Positions 54,909-64,000 of a stretch of 64,000 bases of DNA are shown in pieces; the first letter of the stretch is position 1, and the number at the start of each line of letters is the position of its first letter. This DNA is from Acidobacteriota bacterium (GTDB lineage Bacteria; Acidobacteriota; Vicinamibacteria; Vicinamibacterales; Vicinamibacteraceae), in contig JADLFL010000040.1 of NCBI GenBank assembly GCA_020845575.1, positions 146,232 to 210,231 on the forward strand, in the 5' to 3' direction. The notes beneath the pieces were generated by a model. The model ran no database searches, was not told where the DNA came from, and saw nothing but the letters and a program-made list of their open reading frames with translations. The translations under genes and the position numbers were made by a program.

Positions 54909-54987
54909 GGCGACCGTGCACCGGCGGGTCCGTTCGCAGTAGACTCCAGCTCATCCGGAGGACGCGTCGTCCGCCGAGCGATATGTC

Positions 54988-56232
54988 GTGCCGACGTCCA
55001 CCGCGTCCTCCCGCGCTCGCGTCGCCGCCATCGACATCCTCCGCGGTATTACCGTGTTGTGGGTCGCGGCGATGCACTTCTACATCGACACGCGAGGCGT
55101 GCCAGGCCCGGACGCCACCGCGTCGGCCGCGTGGGCTGCCGCGAGCGCCGGCCGGTTCGCGGACCTCGCGGCCATCGTCGCGCGCTCGATGGTCGGCCTC
55201 CCGGGGTTCCGGCTCGACATCCTGCTGTTTGTCACCGGCCTCGTCCTGTCGATGTCGCGACCGTCGACGGCCAGGAACTTCGCGTGGCGGCGGGCCCGCA
55301 GCATTCTGCCCAACTACTGGCTCGGCAGCCTGCTCGTCGCCGGATGGCTCCTGGCGCTGGCCGGCCTCCGCGCCTTCCTGTACGACTCGCCGTTCGACGT
55401 GGAGCGGCATCATGGGACGCTGCTGGCGCACGCCCCGTACGTGTTCGAGTGGGGGGATCTGCTCCGCTCGCTGTCGGTCGTCGGCCGATTTGGCGATCCG
55501 CGGACCATGCAGGTGGTGGCACCGTCGCTCTGGTACCTCGTGCTGGTGGCACAGGTGTACGTGGTGTTCCCCGCGATGCGTCGCTTGATGGTGCGGCTGG
55601 GCGCCGTCCGGTTCCTGCTCGCGGCCACGGCGTTCACGTGTGTGGCCCGGGCGCTGGCCTTCTCCGTCCCGCTCGTCCCGACGTTCGACCCCAACGCCAC
55701 GGTGATCTGCTTCCTGCCGTTTCGTCTCTTCTCGCCGGCGCTGGGCATGGTCGCGGCCGGCTGGATGGACCGGATATCGTGGCAGCCGCGCTCGGCCATC
55801 GTGGCCGCCGCCGCCGTGGGTGGCGGAGGCCTGCTGCTCGCGGCGTCATGGCTGGGGGCGCAGATGAACGAGCCCGGAACGTGGCTGGGCGTGTTCGGTC
55901 CGATCCTGCCGTTGACCGCCTCGCTGCCCGGACTGTGGGCGGCGGTCGTCCTGACCCTGCGCTGGCGCCCGGCGTGCGTCGCACTCGCGTGGACCGGGCA
56001 TCGGTCGCTTTCGGCGCTCGTCGTTCAGGATGTCCTGCGCTTCGCCACGGGCACCATGCTCGTGCTCGTCGGCGGCCCGCTGGTGGCGTCGACGACGTGG
56101 TGGGCGCTGCTGTTCTATCTCGGCGCGGTCATGGTCCTGACCGCACTCTGGGATCCGATCCAGCGGGCCGCGACGGATCGCTGGTGGCCGCAGCCGGCTC
56201 CCGTTCCGGTGACCAAGGCCGCTGCCGCCTGA
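54988..56232 (+). CDS. Acyltransferase-3-like membrane protein
   Basis: GTG 54988 gives 414 residues with about ten membrane helices. It begins RVAAIDILRGITVLWVAAMHFYID, the R/H start of OpgC/acyltransferase-3 proteins (His in the first helix is the likely catalytic residue), and continues with FRLDILLFVTGLVLSMSRPS. Such enzymes move acyl groups onto surface glycans or lipids at the inner membrane. The second conserved Arg-X10-His is less clear. It stands alone. Confidence 0.8.
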   Translation: MPTSTASSRARVAAIDILRGITVLWVAAMHFYIDTRGVPGPDATASAAWAAASAGRFADLAAIVARSMVGLPGFRLDILLFVTGLVLSMSRPSTARNFAWRRARSILPNYWLGSLLVAGWLLALAGLRAFLYDSPFDVERHHGTLLAHAPYVFEWGDLLRSLSVVGRFGDPRTMQVVAPSLWYLVLVAQVYVVFPAMRRLMVRLGAVRFLLAATAFTCVARALAFSVPLVPTFDPNATVICFLPFRLFSPALGMVAAGWMDRISWQPRSAIVAAAAVGGGGLLLAASWLGAQMNEPGTWLGVFGPILPLTASLPGLWAAVVLTLRWRPACVALAWTGHRSLSALVVQDVLRFATGTMLVLVGGPLVASTTWWALLFYLGAVMVLTALWDPIQRAATDRWWPQPAPVPVTKAAAA

Positions 56233-56333
56233 CCGCGGCGGTGTGCCGCGGCGCCCGGGTCGGAGACGCGAACGTCGTATTCGTGCCGGAGGCCTGACGA
56301 CGATCCCCACCGTCCTGATCTACGCTGTCGCGC

Positions 56334-57266
56334 ATGACGCGAGCCATCCTCTCGTTCGCACTCGCCGGTGTCGTGCTCGTCGCGCCGGTGCATGCGCAGA
56401 CGCCAGCCGCGACGGTCGTACGCCAGCCTGAGGCGACGTCGCTCCTCGGCACGCCGCTGTTTCCGCCCGTTCCCATCCCGAACGAAGCGAAGCTGCTCGA
56501 CGACCTGCGGCTCGCGCAGTCGGTGGCCAACACCACCACGCCTGAGGCCATCATCTGGATCGGCCGCCGCCAGGCGTATCTCTGGCGCTACGCCGCCGCC
56601 ATCGCCACGTTCACCGACGGCATCAGGCGCTACCCGGACGATGCGCGGATGTACAGGCATCGCGGCCATCGCTACATCACGACGCGACAGTTCGACAAGG
56701 CGCGCGCCGACTTCGAACGCGCCGCGGCCCTGATCCGCAACACCGCCGACAGCATCGAACCCGATGGCGCGCCGAACCCCGCGGGCCAGCCGCGCAGCAC
56801 GCTGCACTTCAACATCTGGTATCACCTCGGGCTCACCTATTACCTGCAGGGCGACTTCGCGAAGGCCCTCGACGCCTACACGCAGTGCATGGCGGTCTCC
56901 ACCAACGACGACTCGATCGTCGCCACGAGCGACTGGATGTGGATGACGCTGATGCGGCTGGGACGGAAAGACGAGGCCGCGCGCGTGCTGGCGCGCATCA
57001 CGCCGAGGATGGACATCCTGGAGAACGGCTCGTACCATCGGCGCCTGCTGATGTACAAGGGGCTCGACACGCCAGACGCGTTGCTCGATCCCGCCGGCGC
57101 CGACGCGACGACGATCGCCACGCAGGGCTACGGCGTGGGCAACTACTACCTGGTCATGGGCGATCGCGAGCGGGCCCGCCGGACGTTCACGCAGGTGATC
57201 GCCGGCAGCGGCTGGAACGCGTTCGGCTACATCGCCGCCGAAGCCGACCTCGCGCGCATGCGATGA
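56334..57266 (+). CDS. Periplasmic TPR protein
   Basis: The 310-residue protein has a signal peptide (ILSFALAGVVLVAPVHA) and TPR helices: EAIIWIGRRQAYLWRYAAAIATFTDGIRRYPDDARMYRHRGHRYITTRQFDKARADFERAAALI and FNIWYHLGLTYYLQGDFAKALDAYTQCMAV (in segments). It probably is a scaffold or binding protein. The following CocE-type hydrolase starts 25 nt after its stop, suggesting one transcript. Confidence 0.82.
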   Translation: MTRAILSFALAGVVLVAPVHAQTPAATVVRQPEATSLLGTPLFPPVPIPNEAKLLDDLRLAQSVANTTTPEAIIWIGRRQAYLWRYAAAIATFTDGIRRYPDDARMYRHRGHRYITTRQFDKARADFERAAALIRNTADSIEPDGAPNPAGQPRSTLHFNIWYHLGLTYYLQGDFAKALDAYTQCMAVSTNDDSIVATSDWMWMTLMRLGRKDEAARVLARITPRMDILENGSYHRRLLMYKGLDTPDALLDPAGADATTIATQGYGVGNYYLVMGDRERARRTFTQVIAGSGWNAFGYIAAEADLARMR

Positions 57267-57291
57267 CGTCCACGGCCCGAAGGAGACATTC

Positions 57292-59031
<1,740 letters not shown>

Positions 59032-59161
59032 ATCAGGCGACGACGGACATGGTGCAGCATCCATGGGTGCGTTGATGTGGCGGCGGACTCTCGCGCGCTC
59101 ATGAGCGCGCCGGTCCACCGTCGAGAGTGATGGTGTCGCGGCCTTGGTGATGCGGCGCCGG

Positions 59162-59821
59162 TCAGAGAGGCGGACTGCCGGCAGGCGCCTCCACGCGGAC
59201 CGGGATCACTCGCGTTGGCGTGTGAATGGCCAGCGCGTTCGTCGCGGCGTCACGCACAAGCCGGATCCGCGGGTGGTTTCGCTCTTCCGCCTGGACCGCG
59301 GCAATTCCGTATGCCTCGCAGGACGACTGTCCGTGAGGACACCTGCTGACGACATAGAAGTCATCCCCGTCCAGGGCGGTTCGCACGCCCAGTCGGTACT
59401 CGTCACCAGCCTGCACCACGCTCTGCAGGTGCTGATAGCCGATCAACGTTCGCGGCCACGCGCTCCAGACGACCCACCCGACGGCCACCAGAGCCAGTCC
59501 CACCGCGAGGTGTGCCGCCGTGTGTCTGGATCGGGCACGCAAGCGGGCCACCGCGAGCAGCGCCAACGCTCCAAGCGCGATGGCGGTCGCCGGCAGTGCT
59601 CCATACGCGTAGGCCAGCGTGGCGGGGTACACCGTCCGGACCTGAGCGCCGGTCTGGAGGTGCAGCGGACCTTCCCCGAGCGCCTTCGCGACGGCAAGTC
59701 CTCCCGCCATGATCAGCAGGGCCAGGCTGAGGCACAGCGGCCACAGACGCTTCAGTGCATTCGACACGCGCCCCCTTTCGCCCGGTCCGACGGGCTTGTC
59801 ATGATCGCTGCGACGCGCCAT
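59162..59821 (-). CDS. Unknown membrane protein, 219 residues
   Basis: I do not recognise the family. There are three membrane helices (about 27-47, 68-92 and 103-122), then an extracytoplasmic part with two Cys (SRCPHGQSSCEAYGI) that could form a disulfide, and VIPVRVEAPAG at the end. The start ATG 59821 overlaps the stop of the larger membrane protein gene by one base. The pair probably forms one complex. Confidence 0.65.
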   Translation of the reverse strand: MARRSDHDKPVGPGERGRVSNALKRLWPLCLSLALLIMAGGLAVAKALGEGPLHLQTGAQVRTVYPATLAYAYGALPATAIALGALALLAVARLRARSRHTAAHLAVGLALVAVGWVVWSAWPRTLIGYQHLQSVVQAGDEYRLGVRTALDGDDFYVVSRCPHGQSSCEAYGIAAVQAEERNHPRIRLVRDAATNALAIHTPTRVIPVRVEAPAGSPPL

Positions 59822-61164
59822 TACGGTTCACGCAGGACGGCCTGCGCGGGCATCTGCTGGTGGAACCCGCTGAGCACGAGGCCGACGCCCCACCCGACGG
59901 CCAGCAGCAGATGCACCACTGACAGCCCGGATACGGAAACCTCCGCCAGCCATGCCCAGACGATCGTGAGCCCCTGCGCAACGACACCCGCCACCACCAG
60001 CCAGGTGAAGACCCGTCGTCGTGCCGTGGCGGCCGTGGCTTCGGTCATCGCTATCGCCAGTGCCAGGCCATACACACCGTAAGTGGCCGCACTGGCCGCC
60101 ACGGCGGCGGCCAGCGCCAGCAGCAGCGACGCGTACGTGAGGAGCAGGCCCAGTAGCACCAGTCCAGTCGTGCCTGAGCGCGGTGCGAGGACGCGGTCGA
60201 GAATCGACGCCACCAGTTGTGGCGGCAGGAGGTGCGGAAAGACTTCGTACAGGGTGATGGGCAGAAACACGATGGCACCTGCGACCAGTGTGGCCTCGAG
60301 CGCCCGCTCCCAGCGCCGCTCGCCGAGTTCGTCGCGGAACAGTGCCGCGCCGAAGTAGTAGGTGGTCACGAGCACGGGCAGCACACACAGCTCCAGCACG
60401 ATCACCCACTCGGTGAGCGTCATCTCGCCAACGCGCGACTGCACGGCACTCTGCAGGGCCTGGACGATCACGAGCACGAGGAACGTGACGAGCGCCTGTG
60501 CCAGCACCACCGGACCGCCCCTGGCCCGTGACGGCTCGACGGCACCGCCACCGTTCACGCTCTGCACGAGGAGATCCTGAGCCGGTCCCAGAAAGAAGAC
60601 GACAAAGAGCGTCGCCAGGGCGTTGAGGAGAAGGCTGCCGGCATTCAGCGCGCCGAGCACCTGCGTGCGAAATGCCTTGAAGGCGAGAAGCAGGAAGATG
60701 ACGCTGGATGCCGCCACGTACGCAGCGATTCGGGCCCGCAACAGGAGCTGGTCGAAAGTGATCGGCCGCGCCTCGATCCCGACACCGAGCACCGCGATGA
60801 TGCCTGCGTCGACGCCCGAGGCTTCGCTGATCTCGGCAGGTGTTCCCCAGGACTGCGGACGGAGCGCCCGCCGGGCGAGTGGCCGAACGCGAGAGATGAC
60901 GGGAAGCCGCAGTCCAAGCAGCCAGTCAAGGAGGACCGCCAGGCCCAGAGCCAGCAGGCCACACACGCCAGCCGGCCACCACCAGTCGGCTGCACCGGCG
61001 GTCGAGGCCTCACGGGCGATGAGCCACACGCCAGCACCGAACACGAGGCCGCAGGCGACAGCAATGCCGTACGCACGCCTGCGGGGCGCGAGGAGAACGA
61101 CCGTGAGGACGACGCTCGTCAGCGAGGCGAGCAGAGCCAGTTGCGACGATGCGACGATGTCCAT
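59821..61164 (-). CDS. Unknown polytopic membrane protein, 447 residues
   Basis: ATG 61164 was chosen because the residues upstream are not hydrophobic. The product has 11-12 membrane helices and one cytoplasmic loop near residues 70-115 (LRLPVISRVRPLARRALRPQSWG). Around residues 195-225 there is a QDLLVQSVNGGGAVEPSRARGG loop. No transporter or enzyme motif is evident. It opens a two-gene unit. The 148-nt spacer to efp holds nothing clear. Confidence 0.65.
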   Translation of the reverse strand: MDIVASSQLALLASLTSVVLTVVLLAPRRRAYGIAVACGLVFGAGVWLIAREASTAGAADWWWPAGVCGLLALGLAVLLDWLLGLRLPVISRVRPLARRALRPQSWGTPAEISEASGVDAGIIAVLGVGIEARPITFDQLLLRARIAAYVAASSVIFLLLAFKAFRTQVLGALNAGSLLLNALATLFVVFFLGPAQDLLVQSVNGGGAVEPSRARGGPVVLAQALVTFLVLVIVQALQSAVQSRVGEMTLTEWVIVLELCVLPVLVTTYYFGAALFRDELGERRWERALEATLVAGAIVFLPITLYEVFPHLLPPQLVASILDRVLAPRSGTTGLVLLGLLLTYASLLLALAAAVAASAATYGVYGLALAIAMTEATAATARRRVFTWLVVAGVVAQGLTIVWAWLAEVSVSGLSVVHLLLAVGWGVGLVLSGFHQQMPAQAVLREP

Positions 61165-61312
61165 CTGTTCGCCCCCCCACCGTTGTGGAGTCGTGCGTCG
61201 ATGCCAACGCTGTCCCTCATTCCACGAAGGGCGCGTCGAACGCGTAGCCTCCCGTGGCTGAGCACCAGGCCACAACGCTCTGGATCATGCACTTCCCGTC
61301 TGCCGCGGGAAC

Positions 61313-61888
61313 TCAGGCCCGTCCTGCGAACTCGCGCGTCTCCGTGTGGACGCGCACCTTCTCGCCTTCGTTGACGAAGAGCGGCACGCGCACCTCGAGG
61401 CCCGTCTCCAGTGTCGCGGCCTTGGTGACGCTGCCGCTCGCCGTGTCGCCGCGGCTGCCCATCTCCGTCTCCGCCACGGTCAACTCGACGATCACGGGCA
61501 ACTGGAGCCCGATCGGGTTGCCGTTGAACTTCTGGATCTGCACTTCGAGGTTGTCGGTGAGCAGCAGCCTGTCGTCGCCGACGATGTCGTCGTTGAGCGT
61601 GAGCGTATCGAACGTCTCGAGATCCATGAAGTGCAGCCCCGTGCCGTCGGCGAACTGGAACGACGCCGGCACCATGACCAGGTCGGGCTCCTTCAGCTTG
61701 TCCTGCGCCTTGAACGTCCTGTCGAACACGGCTCGATTCAGCAGGTTGCGCATCTTCACGCGCACCAGCGTCTGGCCGCCGCGTGCTGTCGGCCGCGACA
61801 CCTCGACGTCGAGCATGTGATAGGGCGCCTCTTCGAACTCGACGTACATCTTTCGCTTCAGATCGATAGCGGCAATCAATCCGGCCAT
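61313..61888 (-). CDS. EF-P family protein of YeiP/EfpL type
   Basis: The 191-residue protein has three beta domains as in elongation factor P. The loop that carries modified Lys in EF-P (PGKGG) here reads SRPTARGGQTL with Arg36, as in YeiP/EfpL. The C-terminal domain ends GEKVRVHTETREFAGRA. EF-P-like proteins rescue ribosomes stalled at proline-rich sequences; EfpL works unmodified. Many Acidobacteriota have this as an extra copy. It is followed (on the same strand, upstream) by a zinc-ribbon protein. Confidence 0.85.
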   Translation of the reverse strand: MAGLIAAIDLKRKMYVEFEEAPYHMLDVEVSRPTARGGQTLVRVKMRNLLNRAVFDRTFKAQDKLKEPDLVMVPASFQFADGTGLHFMDLETFDTLTLNDDIVGDDRLLLTDNLEVQIQKFNGNPIGLQLPVIVELTVAETEMGSRGDTASGSVTKAATLETGLEVRVPLFVNEGEKVRVHTETREFAGRA

Positions 61889-61934
61889 GGTGCGTGGGTC
61901 TCCGGGGATACAGCGTGTGACGGGCGCGCCGCGC

Positions 61935-62354
61935 CTACTTCCAGCCCGTGCTCCGGCGCAGGAAGCGCGCGGGGATCGCGGGCTTTGCGGGTTCGGCGGG
62001 TGCCGGCGCGTCGGCGGGTTCGCCCGAGGCGGCCTGGATCTCGCGTTCCAGCTCCTCGTCGTTGGGCAGGCCGGCCATCTGATCGACGAACACGAGCGAC
62101 TGCTGCGACGGGATCTCGAAGCGCTTGCCGCACGACGAACAGGTCACCTCGTCGTCCACGCGGAGCAGATAGTCACGCAGCTTGGCGAACTTCGCGCGGT
62201 CGACCTCGTCGGCGCCGCCCGGCAGCCTGTCCTTTTTCGAGCGCCGCACCCAGCGGACGCCGTACTCGTTCGTCCGCCGGCAGCGCGGACACTGGTGCCG
62301 TGCCTTGCGGGTCTCCGGCCGTTCGTTGAAGAAGGCGCGCTCGTCGAGAGCCAT
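61935..62354 (-). CDS. Zinc-ribbon protein, hypothetical
   Basis: The 139-residue protein has two CxxC pairs, HQCPRCRRTN near residue 21 and TCSSCGKRFEIP near residue 71, that could make one zinc site. Between lie basic residues (VRWVRRSKKDRLPGG). The tail is Ala/Pro-rich (ADAPAPAEPAKPAIPA). It is 46 nt upstream of the EF-P-like gene on the same strand, so they may share a transcript. A link with translation is only suggested by this. Confidence 0.7.
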   Translation of the reverse strand: MALDERAFFNERPETRKARHQCPRCRRTNEYGVRWVRRSKKDRLPGGADEVDRAKFAKLRDYLLRVDDEVTCSSCGKRFEIPSQQSLVFVDQMAGLPNDEELEREIQAASGEPADAPAPAEPAKPAIPARFLRRSTGWK

Positions 62355-62400
62355 CCGACGATCTTAATGCAGCAGCGGCCGGTGCTAGGATGGGAAGGTC

Positions 62401-63531
62401 ATGGATGTCAAGGTACTCACCGAGTACGAACAATCCAGCTTGTCGCAGCGCCAGCCGCTGCCAGAGCGGTATCTCGGATTGTCCCTCGACGAGATGGACG
62501 CGGGCATCAGGGCCGCCAAGGCCGCCCTCGGCGACAGGCTCCTCATCCTCGGCCACCACTACCAGCGCGACGAGGTGCTCGTCCACGCCGACGTCGTCGG
62601 CGACTCGTGGAAGCTCTCGCGCGAGTGCAAGGCGCGCACGACAGCCGAATACGTGGTGTTCTGCGGCGTCCACTTCATGGCCGAGAGCGCAGACATCCTC
62701 GGCGCCGATCACCAGAAGGTCTCGCTGCCAGACCTCGCGGCGGGGTGCTCGATGGCCGACATGGTGGACATCGAGCAGCTCGAGATGTGCTGGCGCGAGC
62801 TCGAGATGATGGGGATCACCGATGTGGTGCCCGTCACCTACATCAACTCCTCGGCTGCCATCAAGGCGTTCGTCGGCGAGCGCGGCGGCACCATCTGCAC
62901 GTCGGGCAACGCCCGCGCGACGCTCGAATGGGCGTGGGCGCGCAGCAAGCGGATCCTCTTCATGCCCGACCAGCATCTCGGCCGGAACACGGCGTGGAAG
63001 ATGGGCGTGCCGCTCGAGCAGATGGCGGTCTGGGATCCGGAAGAAGTGGGCGGCGGTCACATCGCCGGCGACCTGGAAGACGTGCGCCTCATCCTGTGGA
63101 AGGGCCACTGCTCGGTACACACGCGGTTCACCGTGGCGCAGATCACGAACGTCCGCAGGCAGCACCCCGGCATTCGCGTCATCGTGCATCCCGAGGTGCC
63201 GCTGCCTGTCGTGCAGGCGGCGGACGAGTCGGGTTCGACCGAGCACATCCTGAAGCGCGTGCGTGAATCACCGCCGGGATCGGCGTGGGCGGTGGGCACC
63301 GAAATCCACATGGTCAACAGGCTGGCCAACGAAGTGGCGCCAGAGAAGACCGTCGTCACGCTCGATCAGTTCGGGTGCCTGTGCTCGACGATGTTCCGCG
63401 TGTCGCCGAACCATCTCCTGTGGGTGCTCGACGGCATGCTCGACGGTGTCGTCCACAACCACATCGTCGTGCCAGAGGCCACCAAGCGCTGGGCTCGCGT
63501 GGCGCTCGACACGATGCTCACCATTCACTAA
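62401..63531 (+). CDS. nadA: Quinolinate synthase
   Basis: The 376-residue enzyme condenses iminoaspartate with dihydroxyacetone phosphate to quinolinate in NAD synthesis, using a 4Fe-4S cluster. Seen are [67 protein letters not shown] and [10 protein letters not shown], which together give the three cluster Cys. It is the long NadA form. It is divergent from the zinc-ribbon gene with 46 nt between. No nadB or nadC is adjacent. Confidence 0.95.
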   Translation: MDVKVLTEYEQSSLSQRQPLPERYLGLSLDEMDAGIRAAKAALGDRLLILGHHYQRDEVLVHADVVGDSWKLSRECKARTTAEYVVFCGVHFMAESADILGADHQKVSLPDLAAGCSMADMVDIEQLEMCWRELEMMGITDVVPVTYINSSAAIKAFVGERGGTICTSGNARATLEWAWARSKRILFMPDQHLGRNTAWKMGVPLEQMAVWDPEEVGGGHIAGDLEDVRLILWKGHCSVHTRFTVAQITNVRRQHPGIRVIVHPEVPLPVVQAADESGSTEHILKRVRESPPGSAWAVGTEIHMVNRLANEVAPEKTVVTLDQFGCLCSTMFRVSPNHLLWVLDGMLDGVVHNHIVVPEATKRWARVALDTMLTIH

Positions 63532-63563
63532 TCCACGGCTTCATCACTCATTCAGGAGGTCAC

Positions 63564-64000
63564 ATGCCTTACGAACTGCCGCCGCTGCCGTACGCGCACA
63601 ACGCGCTCGAGCCGTTCATCGACGAGCTGACGATGCAGATTCATCATGGGAAGCATCATCAGGCGTACGTGAACAACCTGAACGCCGCACTCGAGAAGTA
63701 TCCGGAGCTGCAGGGCAAGCCGATCGATCAATTGATCGCCGGTCTCGACTCGATCCCCGAAGACATCCGCGGGGCCGTGCGCAACAACGGCGGCGGGCAC
63801 GCGAACCACTCGCTGTTCTGGACGCTGATGGCGCCCAACGCGGGCGGCGCGCCGACCGGCGCGGTGGCCGAGGCGATCGACGCGAAGTTCGGCTCGTTCG
63901 ACGCGTTCAAGGAAGCCTTCGCCAAGGCGGCCGTCGGCCGATTCGGCAGCGGCTGGGCGTGGCTGATCAAGAGCGGATCGGGCGTGGAGATCGTCAGCAC
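63564..64000 (+). CDS. sodA: Fe/Mn superoxide dismutase, N-terminal part
   Basis: CAGGAGG precedes ATG 63564. The frame runs off the window after 145 codons. It has [39 protein letters not shown] with two metal His (His27-like and the HxxxH region), and [12 protein letters not shown] with the second metal His and [26 protein letters not shown]. The third and fourth ligands lie beyond the edge. Mn versus Fe cannot be decided here. It detoxifies superoxide. Confidence 0.94.
   Translation, partial: MPYELPPLPYAHNALEPFIDELTMQIHHGKHHQAYVNNLNAALEKYPELQGKPIDQLIAGLDSIPEDIRGAVRNNGGGHANHSLFWTLMAPNAGGAPTGAVAEAIDAKFGSFDAFKEAFAKAAVGRFGSGWAWLIKSGSGVEIVS

Noticed and set aside
54798..56297. A 499-codon frame starting with the zinc-ribbon fragment
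   Set aside because: Only the first 36 residues have meaning; the rest is an out-of-frame shadow of the acyltransferase-like gene at 54988.
61313..61888. Canonical EF-P with modifiable Lys
   Set aside because: The loop has RPTARGG with Arg instead of PGKGG, which fits YeiP/EfpL.

Overview
The window reads as a high-GC chromosome from a Gram-negative-type soil bacterium. The best guess is Acidobacteriota, class Vicinamibacteria. This rests on gene style (CarboxypepD-plus-TonB receptors, Ser/Thr kinase with TPR tail, DUF4097, Tat-secreted oxidoreductase, futalosine menaquinone pathway, N-type ATPase), not on any marker gene. No rRNA, tRNA or CRISPR array was seen.

Layout. 1-9.2 kb: a partial PIN-like toxin, nagA, a DUF4097 lipoprotein, queC opposite a phosphatase, a glycosyltransferase plus DtxR-type regulator pair, a SIMPL protein, a MoaD-MoeB-rhodanese fusion, and a decayed zeta-toxin fragment beside a small orphan partner. 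9.3-12 kb: a Ser/Thr protein kinase. 12.2-18.9 kb: a complete N-ATPase operon in the canonical order D-C-Q-R-B-E-F-A-G with overlapping genes. 19-22 kb: DUF4256, then an Fe-S module (Rrf2 regulator, cysteine desulfurase, A-type carrier). 22-26 kb: a coupled minus-strand operon of a catalytically dead HtrA-like PDZ protein and two antiporter-like membrane proteins, ending in a truncated flavoprotein relic. 26-31.2 kb: a cobalamin riboswitch followed by btuB-btuD-btuC-btuF. 31.4-37.8 kb: two YjbQ paralogues, mqnE, a PIG-L deacetylase, a VapBC pair, an aldo/keto reductase and an exported SDR. 38-44.6 kb: a mosaic of relics (BlaI tail, TonB tail), a secreted beta-propeller operon and a large Oar-like TonB receptor. 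45-50.9 kb: methyltransferase, sulfatase, MFS-spermidine-synthase fusion and small proteins. 51-54.9 kb: an accessory island with two DUF4143 ATPases, a broken ParE toxin, a deleted IS91 transposase and a striking 23-nt periodic repeat array. 55-64 kb: acyltransferase-like protein, TPR protein, CocE-type hydrolase, an unknown two-gene membrane operon, EF-P of YeiP/EfpL type, nadA and the start of a superoxide dismutase gene.

The clearest working units are the N-ATPase, the riboswitch-controlled B12 uptake locus and the Fe-S module. The most unusual signals are the 23-nt array running into the start codon of the ATPase at 53430, the antiporter/dead-protease operon, two families of dispersed hairpin repeats (one with a compensatory base pair change), and several small gene relics that mark deletions.
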